Positions 36,806 through 46,518 of a stretch of 64,000 bases of DNA are shown here, piece after piece; the stretch's first letter is position 1; every line of letters begins with the position of its first letter. Position numbers and translations under genes: made by a program. Location of the stretch: the NCBI GenBank assembly GCA_012103575.1, contig WLWN01000001.1:201792-265791 (forward strand). Reading direction: 5' to 3'. The notes below the pieces were generated by a model. The model searched no databases. It was not told the DNA's origin and saw only the letters and a list, made by a program, of their open reading frames with translations. Source of the stretch: Kiritimatiellia bacterium. Its GTDB lineage: Bacteria; Verrucomicrobiota; Kiritimatiellia; WLWN01.

Positions 36806-37000
36806 ATGGAGTTGACCAAATCATTTATTACAGATGAAGAAGGCTCTATTAAAAGCGTGGTCATCGATTTTGATACCTTTAAAAAGCTTGAAAGTCTCTT
36901 TCTGGACGAAGGGTTATCCCAAGCCATGTCTGACATTCAGGACGAAGACGAAATCGATTTGGAAACGGCCAAGGTATTTTTAAAGCACCATGCGGGTTAA
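36806..37000 (+). CDS. RelB/Phd-like antitoxin
   Basis: A 64-residue protein from the ATG at 36806 (AAAGGATG upstream). It reads MELTKSFITDEEGSIKSVVI then DFDTFKKLESLFLDEGL, with a very acidic C-terminal half (DIQDEDEIDLETAKVF). This matches small antitoxins of RelE/ParE-type systems. Its end overlaps the toxin start by 11 bases. The pair is apparently intact, unlike its neighbours. Confidence 0.72.
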   Translation: MELTKSFITDEEGSIKSVVIDFDTFKKLESLFLDEGLSQAMSDIQDEDEIDLETAKVFLKHHAG

Positions 37001-37256
37001 GCTCAAAAAGACCTTCATTAAGGATCTGAGAAAACTTTCCGGCCAACCAAGAAAAGAGATCGAAATCTTTGTCTTTGAAACCGCACCCCATATCCCATCT
37101 CTTGCGGAGACCCCTAATTTGAGAAGGATAAAAGGACATCCGCGTTTCTATCGAGTCCGTTTCGGACCCTACCGCGTTGGGTTTGAACAACGAGATGGGG
37201 CGATCATTTTCTACCGAGTTCTTCATCGCAAAGATATCTATCGATATTTTCCATAG
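36990..37256 (+). CDS. RelE/ParE-superfamily toxin
   Basis: An 88-residue protein, MRVKLKKTFIKDLRKLSGQP, with the RelE-fold core RRIKGHPRFYRVRFGPYRVG and the end FYRVLHRKDIYRYFP. These are hallmark segments of type II toxins, mostly ribosome-dependent mRNA endonucleases. The basic residues and C-terminal Tyr/Arg expected in the active site are present. It directly follows and overlaps its antitoxin. Confidence 0.85.
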   Translation: MRVKLKKTFIKDLRKLSGQPRKEIEIFVFETAPHIPSLAETPNLRRIKGHPRFYRVRFGPYRVGFEQRDGAIIFYRVLHRKDIYRYFP

Positions 37257-37319
37257 GATCGGTCGCCATCCTAATGAATAATATTCAACATGAAGTAACC
37301 CCTTTTCCTCCTTTCTTCC

Positions 37320-37561
37320 TCAGTCACACAAATCAAAGTACGCATGGATTTCGTTCAAAGACGTTTTCCCCATTCCACGTAGGTTGAAAAAGATTTCATC
37401 AGATTGTTTGCGCAATGCTCCCACAGAAGAAAACCCTGCGGCTACCGTACTATTCACGATTCTAGCTGAGGGTCCTGAATTTTTAATAGACCAGCTATTC
37501 ATCTTTTCTTTATTCATTTGTTTAGGAGATAAAGTCACCACAGGTTCCCTGCAAAGAATCA
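37320..37561 (-). repeat. Duplicated 5' end of the sigma-like regulator
   Basis: About 242 bp nearly identical to 35021-35262. It encodes the first 80 residues of the regulator (ARIVNSTVAAGFSSVGALRK to NEIHAYFDLCD) and then ends. The right edge is 45 bp from IS1380 copy B. A partial duplication, not a functional gene. Confidence 0.85.
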
Positions 37562-37605
37562 ATAACACTACTAATCATTATTCCCATACATCAAGATAAT
37601 ATCCA

Positions 37606-39263
37606 CCTGAATCCGTCAGCTATCGCTTCGGAAGGCGTTTTGGGGCTCAAAAGTTGAAAACTTTTTCCTTGAGATGCTCGCTTTTGGGCGGATTGGGACC
37701 GGCAAGTATCACCCTGATGAATTTTTTGAGCGTACAGGTCAGATTCACTCTGGTTTGACCATTTTGGGGCGTAGGCCTCCTTGGGCAGTCGCCTTAGAGT
37801 ATTGTTAAAGGTGCACGGAGGGCTATGCGAAGGAATGGGCAATATCTTGTATCACTTCAAACCAGCGACAACGCTTGCCAAAGTGAAGTTCAATTCGTCC
37901 GGCGTGGCGGACCAATCGAACCGCGCAATAAACGATATTTTTGAGAACCGTTTTGATTCGCCAGCGCATGATGTTGATTTTCTGCGGGGCAAGCCCAGCC
38001 CGTTTGATGACCTCTTGGCCAAGACCGCGCAATAGGTTGAAGGCCACCATGGCGCATAACAGAATAATCTTATTGGCACAGAGTCTCCCCGAAGGCAATC
38101 GCTCAACATCAAGATCGCTTTTGAGTTCACTGTGGTACTGCTCGCTGGGGCCATGTCCATGATAGAGATCTAGCACCGTCTTGGCACGACAAGAGAGGTT
38201 CGTCCACCAGGTGTTCACCTCAAGTTTAGGAACCAGAAGTTTCTGACCATCGATATCGATGGTGCGTTCAATCACTTCGAAGGCCACCGGGACACAAGGG
38301 CGGTTTTGGTCACCACCGGGATGGAAATGATCGAAAAAGCCTGTGTAAACGTTCTTGCCTTCACGACTGTCTTGTTTGTCTCCAACTCGGCGTGCAAGGG
38401 CCAGCATTTGTTCAGGACATTCGCGGCGAGGATTTCGCTTTACGATAAGATAATGATCCCCAAAAGCGTCGAAGTTATCGGCCGCAGCGTTGCCACTATC
38501 AAGCCGAAGCAAACATTTTCCACCCAGGCCCAGGGTTTGGAGCGTTTCAACGCTGCGGGCAATAAACGCGGTCGTTCCCGACTGACAATGTTGTTTACCG
38601 GGTCGAAGTTCGCACTCAAGCATGTGGCCTTGAGTGCCCACATAGGCAAATATCGGGGCGTAACCATCATGGCCCTTCTAGGTGTAGGAAACGCCTTCTT
38701 TCGAAGAGCCTGAGTGATCCAAAGGGCTCACATCGATATCGACGGGAACAAGATCGAGCCCTTCGACATCTACCTAGCCAAAGGGGCCCGAGGAAAGAAA
38801 TTCGGTGTTGAGTTTGCGTAGCCCCACATGGGTTCTAGCTGGAGGCAGGTTGTCGAAACGACGTCGGAACACCGGCTCAGAGGCTACCTTTTTAACTCCC
38901 CTTTTTAAGTCCAAAGGCATTCATAAAAATCTCATCACCCCGGTACAGGTCGATATCATTGAAATCGGTTCGACCGTTGCAAAGTAAGCCGATCTGGGTA
39001 AGGAGGATCTCCCGATCAGAGATCGCATCGGAGCGGCGTGGTTAAAAATTGGAGGGAAGAATCCGTTGAGCATGATCCTCAAGCAGCAGGCCGCAAAGAT
39101 GATTTCCGCTTGTGCTGTTGAGTTCGCCCTTGCCAGTCTTTATTTTATATTGTTTCATATACACACCTGTTGGGGTGGGGTTGTTTGTTTGAATACGGGT
39201 ATGCTCCCCGCTTTAGCCCAACAGGTAATGAAAAATCGTCAGATTTTATCTGACGGATTCAGG
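37606..39263 (-). mobile_element. IS1380-family insertion sequence, copy B
   Basis: 1658 bp with ends CCTGAATCCGTCAG and its complement, flanked by ATCCA on both sides, a 5-bp target duplication. It differs from copy A by a 12-bp insertion near 38900 and a few point changes. Opposite orientation to copy A, about 5 kb apart. Confidence 0.92.
37823..39158 (-). pseudogene. IS1380 transposase, broken, copy B
   Basis: Same architecture and the same in-frame TAG codons (after SGPFG and VSYT) as copy A. The longest open frame, 37823-38641, encodes 272 residues of the DDE domain, including LLRLDSGNAAADNFDAFGD and HGHGPSEQYHSELKSD. As the copy has a clean target duplication, it probably moved after these lesions arose, using transposase supplied in trans. 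Confidence 0.82.
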
Positions 39264-39485
39264 ATCCAATGTACTGGTTAGAGGGTGTATCCGATTCTGT
39301 TGGACCATCTACATTTGACATAGATTTTAATGGTTATTCATTTGGAGCCACGGTTCGTCTTATCCTTATAAACTTAAAAATCTCCAGTTGTTGGATTATT
39401 TTTCTCAACTTTTTTGTTGAAACATAGTTGACAGATAGAAAGCTCTCAGGTACCTTCTGCCCCTTCTTTGGAAAACAGGAACGTG

Positions 39486-39917
39486 ATGAAAACAACACTT
39501 ATTAAAGAAACAGGTATTACCCGAAAATGGTTTCTTGTGGATGCGCAAGAAAAACCAACGGGCCAACTGGCTGTTGAAATTTCAACTATCCTAAGAGGTA
39601 AAAACAAGCCGACCTATGCGCCGCATCAGGATCAGGGTGATTTTGTGGTTGTCGTTAATGCAAAAAAAGTCAAATTTTCTGGTGCTAAAGAGGAGAAGAA
39701 GATTTATCAACATTATACGGGGTATCCTGGCGGGTTAAAACAATACCCTGCGGCTACCGTAAGGGAAAAGCATCCCGAACGGATTCTTGAACAAGCGGTA
39801 AAAGGGATGTTGCCTAAAAATAAGTTGAGTCGAACGCTTATCAAACGGTTAAAAGTATATGCGGGTGAAGAACATCCTCATGCCGCACAAAATCCAGAAA
39901 CATTAGAGTTATTATAA
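39486..39917 (+). CDS. rplM: 50S ribosomal protein L13
   Basis: A 143-residue L13 from the ATG at 39486; an in-frame TTG 18 bases upstream is less likely. [39 protein letters not shown], the family signature around [18 protein letters not shown], and [16 protein letters not shown] are all present. Binds 23S rRNA early in large-subunit assembly. Followed 20 bases later by rpsI, the universal bacterial arrangement. Confidence 0.97.
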   Translation: MKTTLIKETGITRKWFLVDAQEKPTGQLAVEISTILRGKNKPTYAPHQDQGDFVVVVNAKKVKFSGAKEEKKIYQHYTGYPGGLKQYPAATVREKHPERILEQAVKGMLPKNKLSRTLIKRLKVYAGEEHPHAAQNPETLELL

Positions 39918-39937
39918 AGCACAGTAAGGATAAAGCC

Positions 39938-40336
39938 ATGACACAACGAGTTTTAGAATACTCCGCAACGGGGAGAAGAAAAACCTCTGTAGCTCGGGTT
40001 CGATTGGCATTGGGGGTAGGGAAAATGGTTGTCAATGGCAAGGATTTCCAAGACTATTTTTCAGCAGAAACAACCCTCTTATATATTGAACAACCGTTCA
40101 AAGCAACGGACACGCTCAAACGATATGATATTATCGCCAAAGTCGAGGGGGGAGGCAAAATTGGACAAGCCGGCGCATTGCGACACGGCATTTCACGAGC
40201 GTTGGTTCAGGCGGATGACACATTAAAACAAGCCTTAAAAGAAACAAGTTGCCTAACGCGTGATTCGCGTATGAAAGAGCGTAAAAAGCCTGGTCAACCG
40301 GGGGCACGCAAACGGTTCCAATTCTCAAAACGTTAA
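39938..40336 (+). CDS. rpsI: 30S ribosomal protein S9
   Basis: A 132-residue S9. SATGRRKTSVARVRLALG at the N-terminus, KVEGGGKIGQAGALRHGISR in the middle, and the C-terminal RDSRMKERKKPGQPGARKRF with KR tail that contacts P-site tRNA. Ribosome site AGTAAGGA. In operon with rplM and followed by a clear terminator hairpin. Confidence 0.97.
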   Translation: MTQRVLEYSATGRRKTSVARVRLALGVGKMVVNGKDFQDYFSAETTLLYIEQPFKATDTLKRYDIIAKVEGGGKIGQAGALRHGISRALVQADDTLKQALKETSCLTRDSRMKERKKPGQPGARKRFQFSKR

Positions 40337-40356
40337 CCGTTCAACAGTCCGATTTG

Positions 40357-40390
40357 AAACCCCCCGAATGCCATTGGATTCGGGGGTTTG
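40357..40390 (+). terminator. Rho-independent terminator after rpsI
   Basis: AAACCCCCCGAAT and ATTCGGGGGTTT form a GC-rich stem around GCCATTGG, followed by a T-containing tail (TTTGTTCT). It lies 20 bases after the rpsI stop. Confidence 0.85.
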
Positions 40391-40441
40391 TTCTGTGACA
40401 CGTGAGGGTCTGTTAAGAAATAATTTTTACATACACTATTA

Positions 40442-40604
40442 CCTGGATCCGTCAGTTAAACGCGGTTTTCTGCACGAACCATTTGGGCCAAAAGGAATTA
40501 CAAAAAAGCCTCGACGCACCCAGCGGGTGCGCCTGCGTTTTTTTGCAACCTTTTGCCTCCAAAGCATTCGCACAGAAATCCCACGTTTAACTGACGGATC
40601 CAGG
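40442..40604 (-). repeat. 163-bp IS1380-like MITE, copy 4
   Basis: Complete copy in reverse orientation, flanked by TATTA on both sides. It ends 16 bp before the argJ ATG, so its central hairpin lies in the probable argJ leader. Confidence 0.95.
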
Positions 40605-40620
40605 TATTAAAGAATAAAAA

Positions 40621-41823
40621 ATGAATTTGAAACATAGCGTTCTGAAAGATGAACTGATTCTACCTAAAGGGTTTAAAGCCGCAGGGATTCATGCTGGCAT
40701 TAAGAAAGAGAAGAAAGATCTTGCCTTCATCACCTCGGATGTTCCGGCAGCCATGGCGGGTTTATTTACCACGAACCAAGTACACGCGGCACCCGTTAAA
40801 CTGTGTAAAGAAAAAATCAAGAGCCATCAAGGTCAAGCCATTCTTATTAATAGCGGCAATGCGAATGCCTGTACAGGCGCCCAAGGCCTTTCCAATGCGA
40901 AACAGATGGCCAAGGTTGTTGCTGACTCTTTGGGTATTGACGAAACGATGGTTTTTGTCTGTTCCACGGGCCATATTGGCGAACCCATGCCAATGGATGT
41001 TATCACTAGAGGGATTCCGAAGGTCTTTGATCAGTTGAGCACCCAAAATGGGCTCCAGGCTGCAGAGGCCATTATGACAACAGATACAGAACAGAAATAT
41101 GGCAGCACACAGATACACATAGATGAACATGATGTCATCATCAGCGGCATTGCCAAAGGATCCGGAATGATACATCCCAATATGGCGACGATGTTAGCCT
41201 TCATCATGACCGATGCAACGGTCAACCGAGAAGCTCTTCAAGAGTGCCTTCATCAGGCAGTAGAAAAGAGTTTCAACCGAATTTCTGTAGATGGTGATAC
41301 CAGTACAAATGATACGGTCCTTTTCATGGCCAATGGATTGGCCGAGAACACGGAATTAAGTCCTTCGCACTCACAGTGGGCTGATTTTACTAAATCAGTT
41401 GATACCATGTGCTACGATCTCGCTCTTAAAATGGTACAAGATGGTGAGGGAGCCACAAAAACTATAACGGTGCGCGTACAAGGCGCCCAGGATCATCGCG
41501 ATGCAGATCTTGCCGCTCGATCCGTTGTTCATTCCATTGAAGTACGAGCTTCCTGGCATAGTGATAAAGTAGGGTGGGGACGCGTTATGCACGCATTGGG
41601 TTATTCAAAAGCAAAAATTGTAGAGGAAAAGGTCGATGTCTGTTATAATGGAGTTCAGGCTGTATCGCAAGGTATGGGAACAGATACCCCTAAAGAAAAG
41701 TTAAAAGAGGCCGTAAACCAAAATGCATTCACCATTGATATCAACTTAAACATCGCTGACGGAGAAGCCGTCATCTATTCCTGCGACTGTACAGAAGAGT
41801 ATATCCGGCTCAATACCTATTAA
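40621..41823 (+). CDS. argJ: Bifunctional ornithine acetyltransferase / N-acetylglutamate synthase
   Basis: Transfers acetyl groups between acetylornithine and glutamate in the cyclic arginine pathway. The 400-residue precursor self-cleaves at the Thr in KGSGMIHPNMATMLAFIMTD, which is intact. INSGNANACTGAQGL, the oxyanion FVCSTGHIGEPM and DGDTSTNDT are visible. First gene of argJBDG. There is no good ribosome site between MITE copy 4 and the ATG (AAAGAATAAAAA only), so the insertion may have altered expression. Confidence 0.95.
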   Translation: MNLKHSVLKDELILPKGFKAAGIHAGIKKEKKDLAFITSDVPAAMAGLFTTNQVHAAPVKLCKEKIKSHQGQAILINSGNANACTGAQGLSNAKQMAKVVADSLGIDETMVFVCSTGHIGEPMPMDVITRGIPKVFDQLSTQNGLQAAEAIMTTDTEQKYGSTQIHIDEHDVIISGIAKGSGMIHPNMATMLAFIMTDATVNREALQECLHQAVEKSFNRISVDGDTSTNDTVLFMANGLAENTELSPSHSQWADFTKSVDTMCYDLALKMVQDGEGATKTITVRVQGAQDHRDADLAARSVVHSIEVRASWHSDKVGWGRVMHALGYSKAKIVEEKVDVCYNGVQAVSQGMGTDTPKEKLKEAVNQNAFTIDINLNIADGEAVIYSCDCTEEYIRLNTY

Positions 41824-41824
41824 A

Positions 41825-41852
41825 AAGTCGAAGGTCCAAAGTCAAAGGTCTA
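41825..41852. repeat. Heptad-type short repeats, argJ-argB gap
   Basis: AAGTCGAAGGTCCAAAGTC and AAAGGTCT form degenerate seven-base units of the AAGGTC/AAAGTC type. The same motif family occurs at 49554-49611. Confidence 0.6.
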
Positions 41853-41857
41853 AAAAC

Positions 41858-42733
41858 ATGAAGAAAATAATCGAAAAAGCTTCCGTGCTCATTGAAGCCC
41901 TTCCTTATATACAACGGTTTCGGAACGAGGTTGTTGTCGTAAAATTTGGCGGAAGCATTATGGAAGACCCCGTAGGTATAAAAAGTATCCTTAAAGATAT
42001 AGCCTTTATGCAATGTGTAGGGTTGAAGCCCGTGATTGTTCATGGGGGGGGCAAAGCCATTACCCAAAAAATGAACGAAAAGGGTGTTCGCCCAGTTTTT
42101 ATAAAAGGGTTACGTGTAACCGACGAAGCATCTATTCGGGTCGTTGAACATGTGCTTAACCATGAAGTGAATCCAAAAATTGTAGAAAGACTAAACGCTT
42201 ATGGATGTCAGGCTCTAGGGCTCCATGGTGATGATATTTTGAAGGCCGACAAGAAAAGTGTAGAGGCGACCGAACCGGATAACCCTATAGATTTAGGGTA
42301 TGTAGGCGAAGCAACAAATGTAGACACAACACCCGTGGAGGCCTTCTTAAAGTCAGGGATAACGCCTGTGATCACCCCTTTAGGAAAAGGGCCTGATCGG
42401 ATGATCTATAATGTAAACGCCGATGAAGCAGCTGCGGCCATTGCCAAGACGTTAAAGGCCCGAAAGCTGGTATTCCTTTCTGATGTACCTGGCCTATTAG
42501 AAAATCCCCACAATTCAGACACATTAATTTCCACCGTTTACGTGGATGAAATAGAAACGTATATTAAACGAGGGGTTATTAACGGTGGCATGCTCCCTAA
42601 AATGTTGGGGGGGAAAAAGGCATTAGAGATGGGGGTTCGGAAAACGCATATTATCGATTCGAGTTTACCCCATTCACTTTTGCTTGAGTTGTTTACCGAT
42701 AAAGGGGTTGGGACAGAAATCGTAACGGAGTGA
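41858..42733 (+). CDS. argB: Acetylglutamate kinase
   Basis: Phosphorylates N-acetylglutamate, the committed step of arginine synthesis. The 291 residues are normal. VVVKFGGSIMEDP, VIVHGGGKAITQKMN, the RVTDEASIRVVEHVL stretch, NVNADEAAAAIAKTL and VPGLLENP match the amino-acid-kinase family. The N-terminal helix before the core (KASVLIEALPYIQRFR) suggests the hexameric, arginine-inhibited form. Second gene of the arg cluster. Confidence 0.96.
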   Translation: MKKIIEKASVLIEALPYIQRFRNEVVVVKFGGSIMEDPVGIKSILKDIAFMQCVGLKPVIVHGGGKAITQKMNEKGVRPVFIKGLRVTDEASIRVVEHVLNHEVNPKIVERLNAYGCQALGLHGDDILKADKKSVEATEPDNPIDLGYVGEATNVDTTPVEAFLKSGITPVITPLGKGPDRMIYNVNADEAAAAIAKTLKARKLVFLSDVPGLLENPHNSDTLISTVYVDEIETYIKRGVINGGMLPKMLGGKKALEMGVRKTHIIDSSLPHSLLLELFTDKGVGTEIVTE

Positions 42734-42766
42734 TGATTAAGGAATACGGAATCAGGTTAGTAGATC

Positions 42767-43948
42767 ATGAATAAGGACCAAACCATCGAACTTCATAAAC
42801 AATACGTCATGCCTACATATGCCCCGGATCTTGTCCTTGTAAAAGGAAAAGGACCCTATGTTTGGGATGCGGATGGGTGTAAGTATTTAGATTTTCTATC
42901 AGGCATTTCTGTACTCAACGTGGGTCATTGTCACCCCAAAGTGGTGCATGCGATAAAAACACAAGCTTCCACGCTGATGCACGTGTCCAATCTTTACTAT
43001 AACGAAAATCAACCTCGGTTAGCTGAGGCGCTTTCAAAAAAGTCTCTACGGGGAAAATGTTTTTTCTGTAACTCAGGGGCAGAAGCCAATGAAGCATTGA
43101 TCAAACTGGCTCGTTTATGGGGACAACCCCAGGGAAAACACCAAATTATATCCATGCGAAATTCTTTTCATGGTCGAACACTAGCCACCTTGACGGTGAC
43201 CGGGCAACAAAAAGTGCAGAGCGGGTTTGAACCGTTACCCGAAGGCTTTGCTCAAGCAACGTTTAATGATCTAAAATCGTGTTGGATGGCCGTGCATAAA
43301 AAAACCGCGGCCATTTTGGTAGAAACGATTCAAGGTGAAGGCGGTGTTCTCCCGGCTGACCCCGAATTCATAAAGGGTCTGCGAACGTTGTGTGATGAAA
43401 AAAATATTTTGCTTTTGTGCGATGAGGTACAGTGCGGCATGGGCCGGACAGGTCGATGGTTTGGTTATCAACATTATGGTATAGAACCGGATGCCATCTC
43501 TTTAGCAAAAGGATTAGGCGGAGGGTTTCCCATTGGCGCCATGATTACAAATCAAAGATTAGCAGACGTTTTCTACCCAGGACACCATGCCACCACATTT
43601 GGCGGCACACCGCTTGCGTGTGCGGCCGGACGCGCGGTTGTTGAGGCTATAGAAGAGGAAAGCATGATTGAAAACGCAGAAAAAACGGGAACACTTTTCA
43701 TGCAGAAACTAGAAAAAATCTGCACGAAGTATACCTTTATTAAAGATGTTCGAGGGAAAGGATTAATGGTAGGGTTGGTATTCAATGAGTCTGCGAAAGA
43801 CTTTGAAAAATGTTTGCGCGGGAAAAATTTATTAACCTTAGCCACGGCAGAAAATGTCATTCGATTCTTGCCACCATTGAATATAAAAGCCTCTCAAATA
43901 AATAGGGCTTTAACAGCCATAAAAGCGGTGTGCAAGGAATGGAAATGA
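42767..43948 (+). CDS. argD: Acetylornithine aminotransferase
   Basis: PLP-dependent class III aminotransferase producing N-acetylornithine. 393 residues. [49 protein letters not shown] and the Schiff-base lysine in [18 protein letters not shown] are intact. It could also act on succinyl-diaminopimelate. Lies between argB and argG. The usual neighbour argF is absent from this cluster. Confidence 0.95.
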   Translation: MNKDQTIELHKQYVMPTYAPDLVLVKGKGPYVWDADGCKYLDFLSGISVLNVGHCHPKVVHAIKTQASTLMHVSNLYYNENQPRLAEALSKKSLRGKCFFCNSGAEANEALIKLARLWGQPQGKHQIISMRNSFHGRTLATLTVTGQQKVQSGFEPLPEGFAQATFNDLKSCWMAVHKKTAAILVETIQGEGGVLPADPEFIKGLRTLCDEKNILLLCDEVQCGMGRTGRWFGYQHYGIEPDAISLAKGLGGGFPIGAMITNQRLADVFYPGHHATTFGGTPLACAAGRAVVEAIEEESMIENAEKTGTLFMQKLEKICTKYTFIKDVRGKGLMVGLVFNESAKDFEKCLRGKNLLTLATAENVIRFLPPLNIKASQINRALTAIKAVCKEWK

Positions 43949-43958
43949 AAGAACGTTT

Positions 43959-45146
43959 ATGAAAATTGTGTTGGCGTATTCAGGAGGGTTAGACACATCC
44001 GTCATTTTAAAATGGCTTATAGATACCTATCAAGCTGAAGTCATCGCCTATGCCGCAGATGTTGGCCAAGGCGAAGAGCTTGGCGGGTTGAAAGAAAGAG
44101 CCTTAGACGCCGGTGCCTCTAAAGCCTATATAGAAGATCTGCGAAAAGAGTTTGCCCGTGACTTTGTTTTCCCCATGATACGAGTAGGCGCTGTGTATGA
44201 ATCTGGGTACCTTTTGGGAACCTCGATTGCTCGCCCTTTAATTGCAAAGCGACAGATCGAAATTGCACAAGAAAACAACGCCGAAGCGATCTCTCATGGA
44301 GCCACCGGAAAGGGGAATGATCAAGTTCGATTTGAACTGACCTTCTATGCGCTCCAACCGGACATCAAAATTATAGCCCCTTGGCGAGAGTGGGCATTTC
44401 AGTCACGGACCGAATTGATCAACTATGCAAAAGAGCACGGCATACCCGTACCCGTAACCGTTGAAAAACCCTATAGCATGGATGCTAATCTTCTGCATAT
44501 CAGTTATGAAGGCGGTGTGCTAGAAGATCCATGGAGAGCGCCACCCGAAGAAATGTTTAGGTGGACCGTTTCGCCTGAAAAGGCACCGGATAAACCCGAA
44601 GAAATGACCATTGATTTTGAAAGGGGAAACGCGATTGCGGTTAATGGAGAAAACCTGTCACCGTTTAAAATTATGCTTATCCTCAACGAACAGGGAAACA
44701 GACATGGTATCGGTCGCATTGATATGGTTGAAAACCGGTACGTCGGCATGAAAAGTCGAGGGGTCTACGAAACGCCTGGAGGCACCATTCTTCACCGAGC
44801 ACGAGAGGCCGTAGAACAAATCACCATGGATCGAGAAGTGCTACACTTGCGAAATACGTTTATTCCTGAATATGCGAAACTGGTATATAATGGCTTTTGG
44901 TTCTCGCCTGAACGGACGATGTTACAGTCCGCCATGGACGAGGCGGCAACCTGTGTTACAGGAACCGCTCGGCTCAAACTATATAAAGGGACCTGTACGG
45001 TTATTGGCCGAAAATCAGAACAGTCATTGTACGACCCCGAACTCGCGACGTTTGAAGCGGAAGGCGTCTATGATCAACGTAATGCCACGGGTTTTATCAA
45101 GCTCAATGCTTTACGACTTCAAATGCAGGCTAAAAAGTCCCGTTGA
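43959..45146 (+). CDS. argG: Argininosuccinate synthase
   Basis: Joins citrulline and aspartate using ATP. The 395 residues begin [20 protein letters not shown] with the N-type ATP pyrophosphatase loop [40 protein letters not shown] and [20 protein letters not shown] are characteristic. Ten bases follow argD, so it is in the same operon. Its last 17 bases overlap the convergent rfbB pseudogene. Confidence 0.97.
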   Translation: MKIVLAYSGGLDTSVILKWLIDTYQAEVIAYAADVGQGEELGGLKERALDAGASKAYIEDLRKEFARDFVFPMIRVGAVYESGYLLGTSIARPLIAKRQIEIAQENNAEAISHGATGKGNDQVRFELTFYALQPDIKIIAPWREWAFQSRTELINYAKEHGIPVPVTVEKPYSMDANLLHISYEGGVLEDPWRAPPEEMFRWTVSPEKAPDKPEEMTIDFERGNAIAVNGENLSPFKIMLILNEQGNRHGIGRIDMVENRYVGMKSRGVYETPGGTILHRAREAVEQITMDREVLHLRNTFIPEYAKLVYNGFWFSPERTMLQSAMDEAATCVTGTARLKLYKGTCTVIGRKSEQSLYDPELATFEAEGVYDQRNATGFIKLNALRLQMQAKKSR

Positions 45147-46167
45147 ACTTAGACAGAGCCCGTTCTACCCACTGTTCAGAGTCAAGATACCATTGTACGG
45201 TCTTTCGCAAACCTGTCTCAAAGGACTCTTTTGGACTCCACCCTAATTCTTGGCCTATCTTTGAACAATCTATAGCATAACGACGATCATGCCCTGGGCG
45301 ATCAGGGACCATTGTGATTAGTTCTCGCCGAGACCCCCCTTCTTTTGATCCAACCATTTCGTCTAATAAATCTGCAATCTTTTGTACAACGACGATGTTT
45401 TCCAGCTCGTTCTGACCGCCGACATTATACGTTACACCTCTTTGTCTTTTTTTTATAATTTCCCAAATGGCTTCGCAATAATCTTCTACATAAAGCCAAT
45501 CTCGAATATTTTTCCCGTCGCCGTAAACAGGCAACGATTTTCCATCGCGTGCATTTAGGATCATGAGAGGAATCAGTTTCTCAGGGAATTGATACGGTCC
45601 ATAATTATTTGAGCAGTTCGAAATGGTGACAGGCAATCCATATGTTTTGCTATAAGCACGAACTAAATGATCCGAGGAGGCTTTGGAGGCTTAGTACGGA
45701 CTATTCGGTTTATAAGGGGTCTCCTCAGTAAAGGAACCTTTTTGGGGAAGAGACCCAAAGACTTCATCTGTACTAATATGATGGAAAAGCTGTACCTGGT
45801 CCATGCGTTGCCGACAACATTCCAAAAGATTATATGTTCCTACAATATTTGTCTGAATAAATTGACCGGGACTGACAATGGAACGATCTACATGGGATTC
45901 AGCAGCAAAATGGCAAACGGCATCAATATCATACGTATCAAAGATGTTTGCCAGCGCCTGCTGATCACAGATATCCGCTTTCACAAAGACATATCGATGA
46001 TTGGATAAACAATCAGACAGGCCTTCGAGATTTTCGGGGTTCCCAGCATATGTCAGTTTATCCACATTAATAATTCGGCCAGAAAAAGCGGGTTGATGGA
46101 GAAGATAACGGATAAAATTTGAACCGATAAACCCGCATCCGCCTGTGACTAATATGTTGTTGAACAT
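45130..46167 (-). pseudogene. rfbB: dTDP-glucose 4,6-dehydratase with nonsense in the active site
   Basis: The two open parts (45691-46167 and 45130-45636) join in one frame across a single TAA at about 45692. ILVTGGCGFIGSNFIRYLL is the NAD site; FAAESHVDRSI and STDEVFGSLP follow. The active-site stretch reads [20 protein letters not shown] where relatives have Y-S-A-S-K. The remainder ([39 protein letters not shown]) is intact. One change from TCA would explain it. The enzyme would make dTDP-4-keto-6-deoxyglucose for envelope sugars. No other rfb genes are seen. Confidence 0.85.
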
Positions 46168-46169
46168 CT

Positions 46170-46230
46170 TAATGGTCCTTCACACATTCATTTGTGATAA
46201 CGCGTTGTTCTTTGGCAAGGCACTCCATTT
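46170..46230 (-). pseudogene. 3' remnant of a second UDP-glucose pyrophosphorylase-like gene
   Basis: The minus strand ends KEQRVITNECVKDH with a TAA two bases before the rfbB ATG. This closely resembles the end of the complete gene at 47570 (NEQRVIANECIDGS). Only about 15-20 codons remain. Confidence 0.5.
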
Positions 46231-46328
46231 AAATCCAGTTCGTCAAAATTCTAGCCCATTCAACGGCTTAGATCTGAAGAACTACTTATAATATCATGTG
46301 TTAAAGCAGGACCTCCATTTTACGTTAA

Positions 46329-46491
46329 CCTGGATCCGTCAGTTAAACGTGGGATTTCTGTGCGAATGCTTTAGAGGCAAAAGGTTGCAAAAAAACGCAG
46401 GCGCACCCGCTGGGTGCGTCGAGGCTCTTTTGTAATTCCTTTTGGCCCAAATGGTTCGTGCAGAAAACCACGTTTAACTGACGGATCCAGG
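46329..46491 (+). repeat. 163-bp IS1380-like MITE, copy 5
   Basis: Complete copy flanked by GTTAA on both sides. It has a few private changes (TTAGAGG for TTGGAGG; CTCTTTTG for CTTTTTTG). Lies between the rfbB region and the gene ending at 46519. Confidence 0.95.
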
Positions 46492-46518
46492 GTTAAGTGA
46501 TTCTCACTAACGATATCT

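Noticed and set aside
32659..39158. Reassignment or suppression of TAG (ambers in IS1380, nucleoside kinase, DUF1348)
   Set aside because: TAG terminates intact genes here (ispA, aroF, pntB), and other genes are broken by TAA, TGA and indels. Decay or error is the simpler reading.
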